Assembly: GCF_003721515.1 (NCBI RefSeq)
Contig: NZ_RJJD01000003.1
Location: 372,001-436,000 of the forward strand
Reading direction: 5' to 3'
From: Rufibacter latericius
Lineage (GTDB): Bacteria; Bacteroidota; Bacteroidia; Cytophagales; Hymenobacteraceae
DNA: 64,000 nucleotides
This document shows, one piece after another, positions 1-8,244 of the stretch. A program made the translations under genes and the position numbers. Each line of letters begins with the position of its first letter. Position 1 is the stretch's first letter. A model generated the notes under the pieces. That model was given only the letters and a program-made list of their open reading frames with translations. It made no database searches and was not told the DNA's origin.

Positions 1-193
1 TAAAGAGGTACGCCCCCCTTTCGCTTAAGTTTATGGAAATAAATGAATTAGGTATTTTCCACATGACCTGTGCGGGCTTTCCGCAGATGGGGAAGCTCCC
101 TGAGAAAAGACTTAGGGTCTCGCCTTAATCCAAAACAAACGGAAATACCAAGCTGTCTGGCAAGTGTTGGGGAGGCTAGCAATCAACCTGATT

Positions 194-685
194 TTAGGCT
201 TTCTCACCCAAAGTCCAGCCTTCCCGGGCATCTGGGGTTTGGTTAGGTCCTTCCAAAAGGGTATCGGCTACCAACCCTGTAGTGAAGGCGTAAATGCCTT
301 TGTGTAATAAGTCAATAGCTTGTTCGTCTCTGGGCCAGGTCCAGGGAAGCGCTCCTACGCCGGTCATGTTCTCTTGCGTTTGATCAGCGAGCAACCGGAG
401 GTTCATGAACAGAAAGGACCCCACCGGACCCCGAAAGCCATGTACCGCCATCAGGCCTCTAAAAGCACCCATCAGAATGCCTTGCCCCCAGTGCATTGTC
501 CAGTTCAGACCTAATCTTTGGGAGTCGGGCTGGTAGGGAAGGCCTAGAAGCCTTTCCAAGGTATGAGCTGGCACGTAAGAATTAGGGCGTTTTGTAAACC
601 GCTGTTCAATTTTCTCAGCCAGGGTCATGGCGACCGTTCCGGCGGCTCCAGCCACCAACCCGTAAACTATTGCTTTTCCTGTCAT
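194..685 (-). CDS. small membrane protein of unknown function (YagU/DUF1440-like)
   Basis: A 163-residue protein with a hydrophobic, Gly/Ala-rich N-terminal segment (about residues 5-22) and further moderately hydrophobic stretches around residues 70-95 and 130-142, so it is probably an inner-membrane protein. The N-terminal GAAGTVAMTLAEKIEQ pattern recalls the YagU/DUF1440 group, but I recognise this only loosely. The start at 685 is well supported: an AAAGGAG Shine-Dalgarno-like sequence lies about 6 bases upstream on the minus strand, which is unusual for this phylum. The gene stands alone, with 216 non-coding bases before the next gene. No function can be assigned. Confidence 0.7.
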   Translation of the reverse strand: MTGKAIVYGLVAGAAGTVAMTLAEKIEQRFTKRPNSYVPAHTLERLLGLPYQPDSQRLGLNWTMHWGQGILMGAFRGLMAVHGFRGPVGSFLFMNLRLLADQTQENMTGVGALPWTWPRDEQAIDLLHKGIYAFTTGLVADTLLEGPNQTPDAREGWTLGEKA

Positions 686-901
686 AGATCGCTCCTTTAA
701 AATGGTGGTTGATTCTTCCAGCCTAACTTCCTGATTTTGAGGATTTCTTTGCTTGCGCCTCCCTTAAGCAGAAACACATTTGGGGTTTACGACTAAAAGG
801 GAAGGATAGGTTTAGAACATCGGGGCCTTCATACTGCACCAGAAGATTTGTTGAAAGTTTCCAAAACTTAGACCTAAAAACCTCTATCAAAGGCTTTTAC
901 T

Positions 902-1735
902 TCAAAAGGAATAATGCTCCTTCAGGATTCTCACAAACTCCGGTTGGTTGTGTGACCAGGGAATGTGGCCGCTTGCAGGAATGGTGTAGTGGGAAGCGGC
1001 AGGGAAGCGTTCCAGCACATACTTTCTGGTTTTACCAATAATGTCCTGGTCTCCGAAGGTAATGGTGACTTTGCATCCTGGGTCCTGCCGGATGGGAAGC
1101 AAAGGAGCAATCAATATAGTCTTGATGGTCTGGTTAATGGCTTTTGCCTTGATGCACTCCACCGCAAAATACTCTGAATGTGACTCCCTGAACCCTCGAC
1201 TGAAATTCTTCAGAGCCTGGCTGTAGAACCGCTTATACCCCTGGTCACTGCCCAACAGTCCCAGCCCCGCGTTCAGGTTCAGGGCGACAAATTCCGGCAG
1301 ACTGCTTTTCTTACGGTTGTAACGGGTAATCTCCAGAGAGGTCTCCGCCCATTGCCGGCCAGTTCCCGAGGCGGGGCTGCACAGAAACAAACTCAATAGC
1401 CGATCCCGGTTTTCCTGCGCATAGATCTGGGCGTACAGCCCACCCCAGGAGTGCCCGAACAGGTGAAACTTCTCAAGTTGAAATAGCTCAGCAATGCGGT
1501 TGATGTCTGAAGTATACCCCTCCAGCGAGTAGTCATGAGAAGGATTAGGAGACTTGAGGGTTCCCCGCTGGTGAAACATAATCACTTGAAAATACCGGGA
1601 AAGGTACTTCACCAGAAAAGTCATACCGTGCGGAACCCCTGGCCCACCATGAAGCAAGATGACCGTTTCACGCCCGCTTTTAGGAAAAGCCAGGGTAAAC
1701 AGATGGGTATCTTTGTTTTTGATGAGCATTTCCAT
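902..1735 (-). CDS. alpha/beta hydrolase (proline iminopeptidase-like)
   Basis: A 277-residue alpha/beta-hydrolase-fold protein. It has the oxyanion-hole motif HGGPGVPHG (about residues 29-37) typical of the prolyl-iminopeptidase branch, the nucleophile elbow GHSWGG (about residues 94-99, catalytic Ser) and a C-terminal catalytic His in SGHIPW (about residue 257). The acid residue is probably the Asp in FGDQD. No signal peptide is evident, so it is probably cytoplasmic. Substrate cannot be told from sequence: family members cleave N-terminal proline, or small esters and amides. A second in-frame ATG two codons downstream is an alternative start. It lies downstream of two other minus-strand hydrolase genes with a 114-base gap, possibly in one transcript. 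Confidence 0.8.
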   Translation of the reverse strand: MEMLIKNKDTHLFTLAFPKSGRETVILLHGGPGVPHGMTFLVKYLSRYFQVIMFHQRGTLKSPNPSHDYSLEGYTSDINRIAELFQLEKFHLFGHSWGGLYAQIYAQENRDRLLSLFLCSPASGTGRQWAETSLEITRYNRKKSSLPEFVALNLNAGLGLLGSDQGYKRFYSQALKNFSRGFRESHSEYFAVECIKAKAINQTIKTILIAPLLPIRQDPGCKVTITFGDQDIIGKTRKYVLERFPAASHYTIPASGHIPWSHNQPEFVRILKEHYSF

Positions 1736-1849
1736 AATCGCTGCTTTTAGGATTTCTGGATTCAGGTCTGGTGGCTTAACAAAAGCACAACTCTTTCCTA
1801 CTTCTAAACTTTCAGGAAGTTTACTTCTCCTACCAGGAAAATCATCGGT

Positions 1850-2557
1850 CTACTTCTTATTTAAAATCACCTTCAGGGCGGCGGCCATTTCGTGGAGGAC
1901 CTGTTGCCAAACTTCGGGTTCACCGTGCAGGAAGAGCTTTTGGTTTATCTCCAGCTCAAATCCGGCGTACTGGTCATTGTTGAATTTGGTGCGCAGGTAG
2001 GTAGGCAGGCCGTCATCTACCCCGGGATAAGGCGAGTTGTCCAGCACCTTCCGGCCAGGATTCTGGTTTGAAAGTTCGGCTTTTAGTCTGGCGGCAACCT
2101 CTTTTTCCCAACTTCGGTCCGGGTCAAACAAAATCCCGATCTCCGCTTCCCGTACCTCCCCTTCCTTTACCGGGGTAAACGTGTGCACCGCCAAATGCAG
2201 CACCTTTTCTCCAGCCTCCACCTGAGCCCGAACTTTCTCCTCTACTTCGTTTCTATGCGGGAAATAGTACTGCTCCAGAATTTCCTGCTTCTCCTTCTCC
2301 GATAGTTGCCTGGTGTACTCCGAAAATAGCTCCTCATTGTCCAGCGACCGATTGCCCTCTACCAGCAGCCTTGAGGTAGTAGTGTAGAACAAAGGCAGAC
2401 CCAACTCCTGCGCCAGGTGTTTTGCCAGCCGCAACGCCCCAAAGTCCATAGCCTTGTGTGAATACAGAACTTCTTCCTTTCCCTTGTAAAGAGACTCGTA
2501 TTTCTGAGGAATGTCGTTTCCGGCGTGTTCGCAGGTGAGAATACAGGTAGTGGTCAT
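1850..2557 (-). CDS. N-formylglutamate amidohydrolase family protein
   Basis: A 235-residue cytoplasmic protein beginning with the family hallmark TCEHAGNDIP near the N-terminus (about residues 8-17), where the Glu and His are expected zinc ligands. Further matches are a conserved Arg/Asn patch (LVEGNRSLDN) and HLAVHTFTPV, in which the second His is another likely ligand. The family (HutG/FGase) hydrolyses N-formylglutamate or other N-acyl amino acids. No histidine-degradation genes are next to it, so a true hut role is doubtful and the substrate remains open. It lies 83 bases downstream of the LD-carboxypeptidase gene, in the same direction, and may be cotranscribed with it. Confidence 0.8.
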   Translation of the reverse strand: MTTTCILTCEHAGNDIPQKYESLYKGKEEVLYSHKAMDFGALRLAKHLAQELGLPLFYTTTSRLLVEGNRSLDNEELFSEYTRQLSEKEKQEILEQYYFPHRNEVEEKVRAQVEAGEKVLHLAVHTFTPVKEGEVREAEIGILFDPDRSWEKEVAARLKAELSNQNPGRKVLDNSPYPGVDDGLPTYLRTKFNNDQYAGFELEINQKLFLHGEPEVWQQVLHEMAAALKVILNKK

Positions 2558-2640
2558 GGCAGCAGTGTAGGTTTAGGGCCAGTTTTCTGGTAACTAGGCT
2601 GAAAACATAAAAGGACGGAAATTCTGAACAAGGGTTAGCC

Positions 2641-3546
2641 TCAGGAAGAAAAGGCAAGGGTACTTCCTTTCTCCGTGACCTCCAACTCCACCGATCCACC
2701 CAGAATCAGGGCTTTGTTGACTTTCCCGTGCCCGGCCTGAAACCCAAAACATACCGGAAAATCATACTCTTTCACCGCATCCAGCACAATCTCCTCTGGG
2801 GTTTTACCGAAGGGCGGATCATCTTCCTCGATCTCCACCAGGTGCCCTACCACCAACCCTTTGAGGTACTCAAACTTGCGGGCTTTTTTCAAAGAAGTCA
2901 GGTAACTGTCTAGCCGGAATTTATGTTCGCCCACTTCTTCCAGGAACAGGATTTTACCATTCGTATTCACCTCTGAGATGGTGCCTTTGGCATTGCACAG
3001 CACACTGGTGGTGCCGCCTACCAGCGTACCCTCAGAAGAGCCCATCCGGTTCAGCGGATGAGGTTTCACGGTGTACTTCAATTTCTCGCCAAACAGGGCT
3101 TTCCGAAGCGTTTCCCAGGATTGGGCCTGAAAACCGGCTTCCAGATCGGCGGCCATGGTGCCATGGATGGTGGCCGTACTCAGCATGCCCTGCACGTGAC
3201 TGTGTAGAAAAGTGGTGTCACTGTAGCCCACCAACCACTTGGGGCTGTATTTGAACTTACTGAAGTCAACCTGGTCCAGGATTCTGATGATGCCGTAGCC
3301 CCCCGTAGTCTGCAAGACGGCTTTGATCTCGGGGTTGTCCAGCATGTGCTGCAGGTCTTTCTTACGGAGGTCGTCTGATCCGGCAAAGCTTCCGTGGCGG
3401 GCTCCTACGGTCTTCCCCAGCACCGGTTCCAGTTTCCATTCCTTCAGAATGTCAACCAACTGGTCAACATACGATTGCTCCGTAAAGCTGCTGGTACTCA
3501 AAACGCCAACTTTATCACCTGTTTCCAGGAAAGGGGGAATGATCAT
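2641..3546 (-). CDS. LD-carboxypeptidase (peptidase family S66)
   Basis: A 301-residue protein of the muramoyltetrapeptide carboxypeptidase / microcin-immunity MccF family. These serine peptidases remove the terminal D-Ala from cytoplasmic murein tetrapeptides during cell-wall recycling. Visible hallmarks are IPPFLETGDKVGVLSTSS at the N-terminus, the nucleophile motif GYSDTT (about residue 115), a Glu-containing LFLEEVGEHKFRLD segment, and the catalytic His in FGFQAGHGKVN. I chose the ATG at 3546 because the family starts here and an AAAGGA-like site sits just upstream. A longer frame reaches 3678 but adds an unrelated Arg/Lys-rich leader. No signal peptide is present, consistent with a cytoplasmic enzyme. 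Confidence 0.85.
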   Translation of the reverse strand: MIIPPFLETGDKVGVLSTSSFTEQSYVDQLVDILKEWKLEPVLGKTVGARHGSFAGSDDLRKKDLQHMLDNPEIKAVLQTTGGYGIIRILDQVDFSKFKYSPKWLVGYSDTTFLHSHVQGMLSTATIHGTMAADLEAGFQAQSWETLRKALFGEKLKYTVKPHPLNRMGSSEGTLVGGTTSVLCNAKGTISEVNTNGKILFLEEVGEHKFRLDSYLTSLKKARKFEYLKGLVVGHLVEIEEDDPPFGKTPEEIVLDAVKEYDFPVCFGFQAGHGKVNKALILGGSVELEVTEKGSTLAFSS

Positions 3547-3745
3547 GGTATTGTCCTTTTTCCTTCGGAACGAGGGATAGGATATCTGAGTTGGCTTGCC
3601 TTTCAAAAGCCGTATATTCCTCCTTATAAAGCCGCATTCTTCCAGTAGACATCTTTCTGTTTTTGGGTCATTTCCCAAGAATCTGCCTCTAAACGCCTTT
3701 ACACTTTCGTTGCATATCTTCTTCGGTTGAAAAGCCTGTCAGAGA

Positions 3746-4552
3746 ATGCGTAGTTTTGCAGCCACTAATCAGGAGAGTCAGACATTGGCGGAGGCAGAAG
3801 AAAAGAAAGCAGGCAAGGCGGAGCGAAACGGCATCAACATCCAGAATGAGCGGTCGTTGCACATCGGGTTAAAGCAGTGGTATGCGCAGCCACAGGATCG
3901 GTTTGAGGTGCCGGTGGGCGGGTTTGTGATTGATCTGGTGCGGGGAAGCCAGTTGGTGGAAATCCAGACCCGCAACTTCACTGCCATCAGGCCCAAACTG
4001 AAGGCTTTGCTGAAAGAGCACCCGGTGCATCTGGTTCATCCTATCACATATGAGAAATGGGTGGTGCAGGTGGAGAACAAAGGAACCTCGGTGCTTTCGC
4101 GGCGCAAATCTTCGTATCGTGGGGCTCTGACGGATATTTTCGAGGAACTGGTGCGTCTGCCGGAGTTGGTGATGCACGAGGGATTTACGCTGGAATTCCC
4201 ATTTATCAGGGAGGAAGAAGTGCGTTGCCGTGATGGAAAAGGAAGCAAACACCGCAAGAAAGTCAGCATCAAAGACCGGAAACTTCTGGAGGTCATCAGC
4301 ACGCATCGCTTCGCCACCGCCCAAGATTTTCTGCAGTTCTTACCCTCTACCCTTCCCCAGCCTTTCTCAAACAAAGACCTGGAAAAAGCCCTTCGACTGC
4401 CCTTGCACCGGTGCCGCCAAATCACTTACTGCCTGCGCAAGATGGAAGCCATTGCGGTAGTGGGCAAGAACCGGAATGAATTGCTTTTCAGCGTAGCCCT
4501 TTCTCCCGTAGCAGAAACCACCACTCCAGCGGAGTTTCTTCCAGCAGAGTAG
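3746..4552 (+). CDS. unknown protein with PD-(D/E)XK-like N-terminal domain
   Basis: A 268-residue cytoplasmic protein that I do not recognise by name. Around residues 30-75 it shows a pattern typical of the PD-(D/E)XK nuclease fold: a helix with an acidic residue (NERSLHIGLKQWY), then a beta-hairpin with FVIDLVRG followed by QLVEIQTRNF. The Asp and the E-x-Q would form the metal site, with Gln replacing the usual Lys as in some resolvase-like members. The C-terminal half (about residues 175-250) has basic HRCRQITYCLRKM and ATAQDFLQFLP segments that look like a winged-helix DNA-binding domain. It is divergent from the LD-carboxypeptidase gene. Nuclease activity is inference only. Confidence 0.65.
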   Translation: MRSFAATNQESQTLAEAEEKKAGKAERNGINIQNERSLHIGLKQWYAQPQDRFEVPVGGFVIDLVRGSQLVEIQTRNFTAIRPKLKALLKEHPVHLVHPITYEKWVVQVENKGTSVLSRRKSSYRGALTDIFEELVRLPELVMHEGFTLEFPFIREEEVRCRDGKGSKHRKKVSIKDRKLLEVISTHRFATAQDFLQFLPSTLPQPFSNKDLEKALRLPLHRCRQITYCLRKMEAIAVVGKNRNELLFSVALSPVAETTTPAEFLPAE

Positions 4553-4561
4553 CCCTTTCTG

Positions 4562-4597
4562 GTTTTAGGCCTGTTTCCTTAAACGGTGCCCTAAAAC
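4562..4597. repeat. imperfect palindrome (CCTGTTT/AAAC family)
   Basis: An imperfect inverted repeat of about 36 bases directly after the preceding stop codon. Its arms start with GTTTTAGGCCTGTTT and end with CCCTAAAAC. The arms share the core seen in many other intergenic palindromes of this window, and it could act as a weak terminator for the gene that ends at 4552. Confidence 0.5.
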
Positions 4598-4657
4598 ACC
4601 TGCCTCAAAAGGAAAATCGTAAACCAGAATTGCTGTTTAGCATTTGGCAGAGCGATT

Positions 4658-5458
4658 ATGTTTTCAAAATCATCCTTTTTTCTGCGCAACATTCGACCTT
4701 ATGGCATAACCGTTTTGGTTTTTGCCGTAAGCATCATTTTGTCTCACTGTAAAGGAGGTAGTCAGATGAAGCCCATCAGAGATAGCTACAGCAATGGCCG
4801 TTTGACGGCCCGCCCTTCGGCTCCTACTCCGGGGAAAGAAGTTTACCCCGGAATTCACCCCTTGGGTTTAGATTCGGTCAAAGATGGGCTGCTATACGTT
4901 CCTAAGGGGTATCACGCCAGTAAACCCGCCGCCCTGGCCGTAATGCTGCACGGCTCCGGCGGAAACCCCGAGCAGGGCATGTGGCTTCTCCAGAAGTACG
5001 CCGATACCCACAACCTCATTCTGATTGCGCCGCCCTCCCGCAAGTACACCTGGGATGTCATTGTAAGTGATTCCTTCGGCCCCGATGCCATTTACATGGA
5101 TCAGGCTTTAAAGCAGGTTTTTGAGAACTATGCCATAAACCCCGGCAAGATTGCCATCGGGGGCTTTTCTGACGGGGCTTCCTATGCGCTGTGCATGGCC
5201 TTAACCAACGGAGATCTGTTCACCCACGTCATCGCCTTTTCGCCGGGATTTGCTTTTACCCGCGAAAAACACGGCTTACCAGCCGCTTTCCTCTCGCATG
5301 GAGTCCATGATGGTGTGTTGCCCATTGATCCCTGCGGAAGATCAGTGAACCGGGAATTAAAGCGCCAGGGCTTGCAGGTAAACTACCTGGAGTTTGACGG
5401 GGAGCATGAGATTCCGGCCAACGTTTCGCTGGCGGCTATTGAGTGGTTTTTAAAGTAG
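4658..5458 (+). CDS. lipoprotein esterase, PHB-depolymerase/LpqC-like alpha/beta hydrolase
   Basis: A 266-residue secreted esterase. The N-terminus has a hydrophobic signal segment ending in a lipobox-like ILSHC (about residues 27-31), suggesting a lipid-anchored protein. The mature part has the alpha/beta-hydrolase features of the polyhydroxybutyrate depolymerase / feruloyl esterase group: an oxyanion region MLHGSGGNPEQG, the nucleophile elbow GGFSDGAS with Ser171, a catalytic Asp in HGVHDGVLP and a catalytic His in FDGEHEIP near the C-terminus. The natural substrate is probably a carbohydrate or polymer ester, but this cannot be deduced. It is a stand-alone gene. Confidence 0.8.
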   Translation: MFSKSSFFLRNIRPYGITVLVFAVSIILSHCKGGSQMKPIRDSYSNGRLTARPSAPTPGKEVYPGIHPLGLDSVKDGLLYVPKGYHASKPAALAVMLHGSGGNPEQGMWLLQKYADTHNLILIAPPSRKYTWDVIVSDSFGPDAIYMDQALKQVFENYAINPGKIAIGGFSDGASYALCMALTNGDLFTHVIAFSPGFAFTREKHGLPAAFLSHGVHDGVLPIDPCGRSVNRELKRQGLQVNYLEFDGEHEIPANVSLAAIEWFLK

Positions 5459-5608
5459 CCCCACCACTTTCTTCACAGGTTGTAATTAGGCTCGGTTTTC
5501 TTTTCCGATCTCCTGAAAACACACCCGGTCTCCTGGAAGGGTTTAAACCATGCCCGTTGGCTCCCGTTAAAAATCGGGTAGTGTTTTGTTCACCTTAATC
5601 TGAAGATC

Positions 5609-6418
5609 ATGAATAGAGACAACAGAGACTGGAATGACTACGGTCAACACCAAAACAGGCACCAGAACTACCAACCCCACCAAAACGAAAGGCCGGGCCG
5701 TGACATGAGCCACGACAACCAACACCTTCACCGTTACGCCCACCATCAACAGAATCCTTACGGGCAACACCAGTATGACCACCACCAGGAACGTTCTTAC
5801 GGCAACTCTACCCAATACCGAACCGACCGAAACGGGCACCATCCGTACCAAAGCAATTACAGCCATGACCAGGATAGGTTTGGCCAGACCTACCAGGACG
5901 ATTTCCGGAATGACCCTACCCTGCCCAGAGGCGGCGAAGATGATGACTTGATGGGCAACATCCGGCAGGGGTACGGCATCTCCAGTTTCGACGGCATTTC
6001 GGATAGGTTCAACACCCTCAACAGCGAGCAGCGGTATGGCTCCCACCAAGACGAGCAAGCGTATTATTCCGGCGACCGCGATGGCTACAACCGTTCTCAA
6101 TTTGGCGGTGGACTAGGCGAGTCTGGGTTGCACTCAGACCGAGGGATTCCCAACTACGGCATCAGGTCCTATTCTGAACGATATGGTTCCGGGATGGGCA
6201 GTTCTTACGGCGGAACCAACTATGGCGGAGGCCAGGGTTATACCGGCGGACATCAGGGCGGCACTTGGGGAAATAACTCCTATGGCACCAACTCGGGCAA
6301 CCTGACGGGGTATGGCCCGGGAGGTGAAAGCACCTACGGCGGCGGAATGGGCAGCACCGGTGACACTTCCTCGTCACAAAATTCCAGCCGGGGCAGAAAC
6401 GAATTAGGAGGTTTCTAA
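5609..6418 (+). CDS. disordered His/Asn/Tyr/Gly-rich protein of unknown function
   Basis: A 269-residue, strongly biased protein. Residues 1-90 are rich in His, Asn, Gln, Arg and Tyr with repeated HHQ, YGQHQ and RDxS patches. A short less-biased centre (about residues 95-145, around DDDLMGNIRQGYGISSFDG) follows, then a Gly/Tyr/Ser tail with repeated YGGG and GxGSSYGG units. There is no signal peptide or membrane segment, so it is probably cytoplasmic and intrinsically disordered. Similar proteins in Bacteroidota are usually hypothetical and sometimes stress-related, which I cannot confirm here. A strong hairpin terminator follows at 6439-6472. The start ATG at 5609 agrees with the composition. 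Confidence 0.7.
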   Translation: MNRDNRDWNDYGQHQNRHQNYQPHQNERPGRDMSHDNQHLHRYAHHQQNPYGQHQYDHHQERSYGNSTQYRTDRNGHHPYQSNYSHDQDRFGQTYQDDFRNDPTLPRGGEDDDLMGNIRQGYGISSFDGISDRFNTLNSEQRYGSHQDEQAYYSGDRDGYNRSQFGGGLGESGLHSDRGIPNYGIRSYSERYGSGMGSSYGGTNYGGGQGYTGGHQGGTWGNNSYGTNSGNLTGYGPGGESTYGGGMGSTGDTSSSQNSSRGRNELGGF

Positions 6419-6438
6419 CGCGGAAAGTTTTAATTTAA

Positions 6439-6472
6439 AAGAAGCGCCTGGGGGTTTCCTCTGGCGCTTCTT
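6439..6472 (+). terminator. hairpin terminator
   Basis: A perfect 10-base stem (AAGAAGCGCC / GGCGCTTCTT) with a 14-base loop, 20 bases after the stop of the His/Gly-rich gene. It is a likely rho-independent terminator, although the T-run after it is short. Confidence 0.6.
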
Positions 6473-6582
6473 GCTTAAAGGAGGATTGCCCTTTTCAAAG
6501 AGGGCTGCCCCTAAAAAGCTACCAAGTGCCAGCTTGCTTTCACGCTCCCATTTTGATGGAGCTTTTGACCTTCTTTTTATTT

Positions 6583-6617
6583 TTTGTTAAAGAAACGCGA
6601 ACAGCGTGTATCTTTTG
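6583..6617 (+). promoter_or_regulatory. Bacteroidota-type promoter
   Basis: A TTTG at 6583-6586 is followed after 22 bases by TATCTTTTG at 6609-6617, close to the Bacteroidota consensus TTTG-N19-21-TAnnTTTG. It predicts transcription starting just before the ATG at 6636 and argues against the GTG start at 6606. Confidence 0.4.
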
Positions 6618-6635
6618 GCAAAAAAACAGAAGAAC

Positions 6636-7220
6636 ATGAGAACCGGAAGACTAGAAGCCTTCAGCGATGGCGTCCTCGCGATTATCCTAACCATCATGGT
6701 GCTGGAATTCAAAATACCCCATGAGCGTACGTTTGAAGCCCTTTTGCCGCTTGTTCCGGTTTTCCTGAGTTACGTGCTCAGCTTTATCTACGTGGGCATT
6801 TACTGGAACAATCACCACCATATGCTGCACAGTACTGAAAAAGTGAACGGCCCCATTCTATGGGCGAACCTGCACCTCCTTTTCTGGCTTTCTATGATTC
6901 CCTTCGCCACCGGCTGGATGGGCGAAAACCATTTCGCGGCTCCTGCCATGACCGTGTATGGCATCATCCTGTTCATGTCCTCGGTGGCGTACTGGATCCT
7001 GGAACAACTCATCATTAAAAAGAACGGAAGGAAATCTATGCTGGCCATGGCGGTTGGCAATGACCTGAAAGGTAAAATCTCTCCCTTTCTGTACCTGGCG
7101 GCCATAGGCGCAACCTTCGTTATTCCGTGGGTGGCGGGAGCAATTTACGTGTTGGTGGCCTTCATGTGGCTTATCCCTGACAGGCGCATTGAGAAGGTGT
7201 ATGACAAAGTTGAGGCGTAG
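6636..7220 (+). CDS. TMEM175-family potassium channel (DUF1211)
   Basis: A 194-residue integral membrane protein. The N-terminal MRTGRLEAFSDGVLAIILTI contains the R-x(4)-FSDGVLAI signature of bacterial TMEM175 channels, in which the first helix lines the pore of a tetrameric K+ channel. About six membrane segments are visible, with a His/Asn-rich loop (YWNNHHHMLHS) after the second. The length fits the single-domain bacterial form. An in-frame GTG at 6606 would add ten charged residues but overlaps the predicted promoter, so I chose the ATG at 6636. It is convergent with the next gene, and the two share a large palindrome. Confidence 0.88.
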   Translation: MRTGRLEAFSDGVLAIILTIMVLEFKIPHERTFEALLPLVPVFLSYVLSFIYVGIYWNNHHHMLHSTEKVNGPILWANLHLLFWLSMIPFATGWMGENHFAAPAMTVYGIILFMSSVAYWILEQLIIKKNGRKSMLAMAVGNDLKGKISPFLYLAAIGATFVIPWVAGAIYVLVAFMWLIPDRRIEKVYDKVEA

Positions 7221-7258
7221 ACTTCAGCGCACTCAATCGTTTTTCCTTCCTTTTTCAA

Positions 7259-7318
7259 AAATGAGCCTAAAAGCAAAAGCCCGGGAATTTTCCCGGGCTT
7301 TTGCTTTTAGGCTCATTT
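7259..7318. terminator. 60-base near-perfect palindrome, bidirectional terminator
   Basis: Arms 7259-7287 and 7290-7318 pair perfectly over 29 bases with a 2-base loop. The arms contain GAGCCTAAAAGCAAAAGC and CCCGGGAA. It lies between the convergent channel gene (ends 7220) and lipoprotein gene (ends 7345), so it can terminate transcripts from both sides. Confidence 0.8.
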
Positions 7319-7344
7319 CAATCGTTCAGACAGGTGCTTATACT

Positions 7345-8244
7345 CTATTCTTCACAGACATAGGTGAAGGTTCTGGTAACTCCCAAAGACCCGGTTACGG
7401 TTGCCGGGCGATTATTTTTGGTGTAAGTGTAGGTGTTTTTCCCGGTGAAGTTGAGCGGAGCGGCGTCAAAGGTGCTGCCCGGCCCGTAGGTGGTTCCTTC
7501 TAACGTGGTCATGGATGTTATGGTGAGGATGTTGTTTGGCGATAGGTTCGGGATCAATAACCCTGGCGGCAAATAGTTCTGGGTACTGTACTCATGGTAC
7601 GGGTTAATCTTGTCATCGTGGGTAAAGGTGGTTTTTACGACAATGTCATTAAAAGCCCCGGAACTCTGATAGTTGAAAGCCCGGTATTCCCGCACCTGCG
7701 CCAGGTTTCCTTTGTCATTATAGGTGAACGTGTAATCTGATAGGATCCGTCGGGTTGAACCTGTCCCCTGGAAGTTCTTACTGGCTACCAACTGCTTTTG
7801 GGCGTTGTAGGTATGCTCTCTGGTGGTACTCAAAGCTGGCTGAGGACCGGAACTTCCGCTTCGGGTATACCAATCCACCCGGCTAATCAAACCCTCCGGG
7901 TTATGCTCAAAGAGGAAGTATTGCAACAGATTGCCATTCTTATCCATCACAACCGTTCGGCTGATTCTTCCATTTGCATCCACCTCAAACCTGATACTAT
8001 TACTGGAAGGCGGATTGGTCTCAAAGGCATCTTCCACCCCTATGAGTTGGGTACCCGTGAATACATACTCCCGCGTGAAGCTCTGGGTCGGGTTAGGATT
8101 CACTACCTGCTCCCTGAGCAACCTGCATTTCACCGTTACCGGCTCAGGTTCCGGCTCGGGATCTTCTTCCTTTTTACTGGAGCATCCACCCAGGTAGAAA
8201 AGGAGCATGGAAAGGGGAAATAAAGTGAGTAGACGTTTCGGCAT
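7345..8244 (-). CDS. lipoprotein with YD/RHS-like strand repeats, paralogue of the 18318-19238 gene
   Basis: A 299-residue lipoprotein. The signal peptide ends in the lipobox LGGC (Cys about residue 21), followed by an acidic, Pro-rich linker (EEDPEPEPEP). The rest consists of repeated short beta-strand units such as FTREYVFTGTQLIGV, FEHNPEGLISRVDWY, YNAQKQLVASK and YNDKGNLAQVREY. These resemble YD/RHS repeats seen in Bacteroidota DUF4595-like lipoproteins. It ends in FTYVCEE; the Cys near the end may pair with the Cys in KCRLL. The same layout and many identical motifs occur in the 306-residue protein at 18318-19238, so the two are paralogues. The function is unknown; it is likely surface or periplasmic. 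Confidence 0.75.
   Translation of the reverse strand: MPKRLLTLFPLSMLLFYLGGCSSKKEEDPEPEPEPVTVKCRLLREQVVNPNPTQSFTREYVFTGTQLIGVEDAFETNPPSSNSIRFEVDANGRISRTVVMDKNGNLLQYFLFEHNPEGLISRVDWYTRSGSSGPQPALSTTREHTYNAQKQLVASKNFQGTGSTRRILSDYTFTYNDKGNLAQVREYRAFNYQSSGAFNDIVVKTTFTHDDKINPYHEYSTQNYLPPGLLIPNLSPNNILTITSMTTLEGTTYGPGSTFDAAPLNFTGKNTYTYTKNNRPATVTGSLGVTRTFTYVCEE

Noticed and set aside
3547-3678. 44-residue N-terminal extension of the LD-carboxypeptidase
   Set aside because: The family starts at the ATG at 3546, which has its own ribosome-binding-like site. The extension is charged and not signal-like.
5567-6100. Long minus-strand open frame opposite the His/Gly-rich gene
   Set aside because: Its Val/Ile/Leu-rich composition is the mirror image of the biased plus-strand codons. 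The plus-strand gene has the terminator and the better start.
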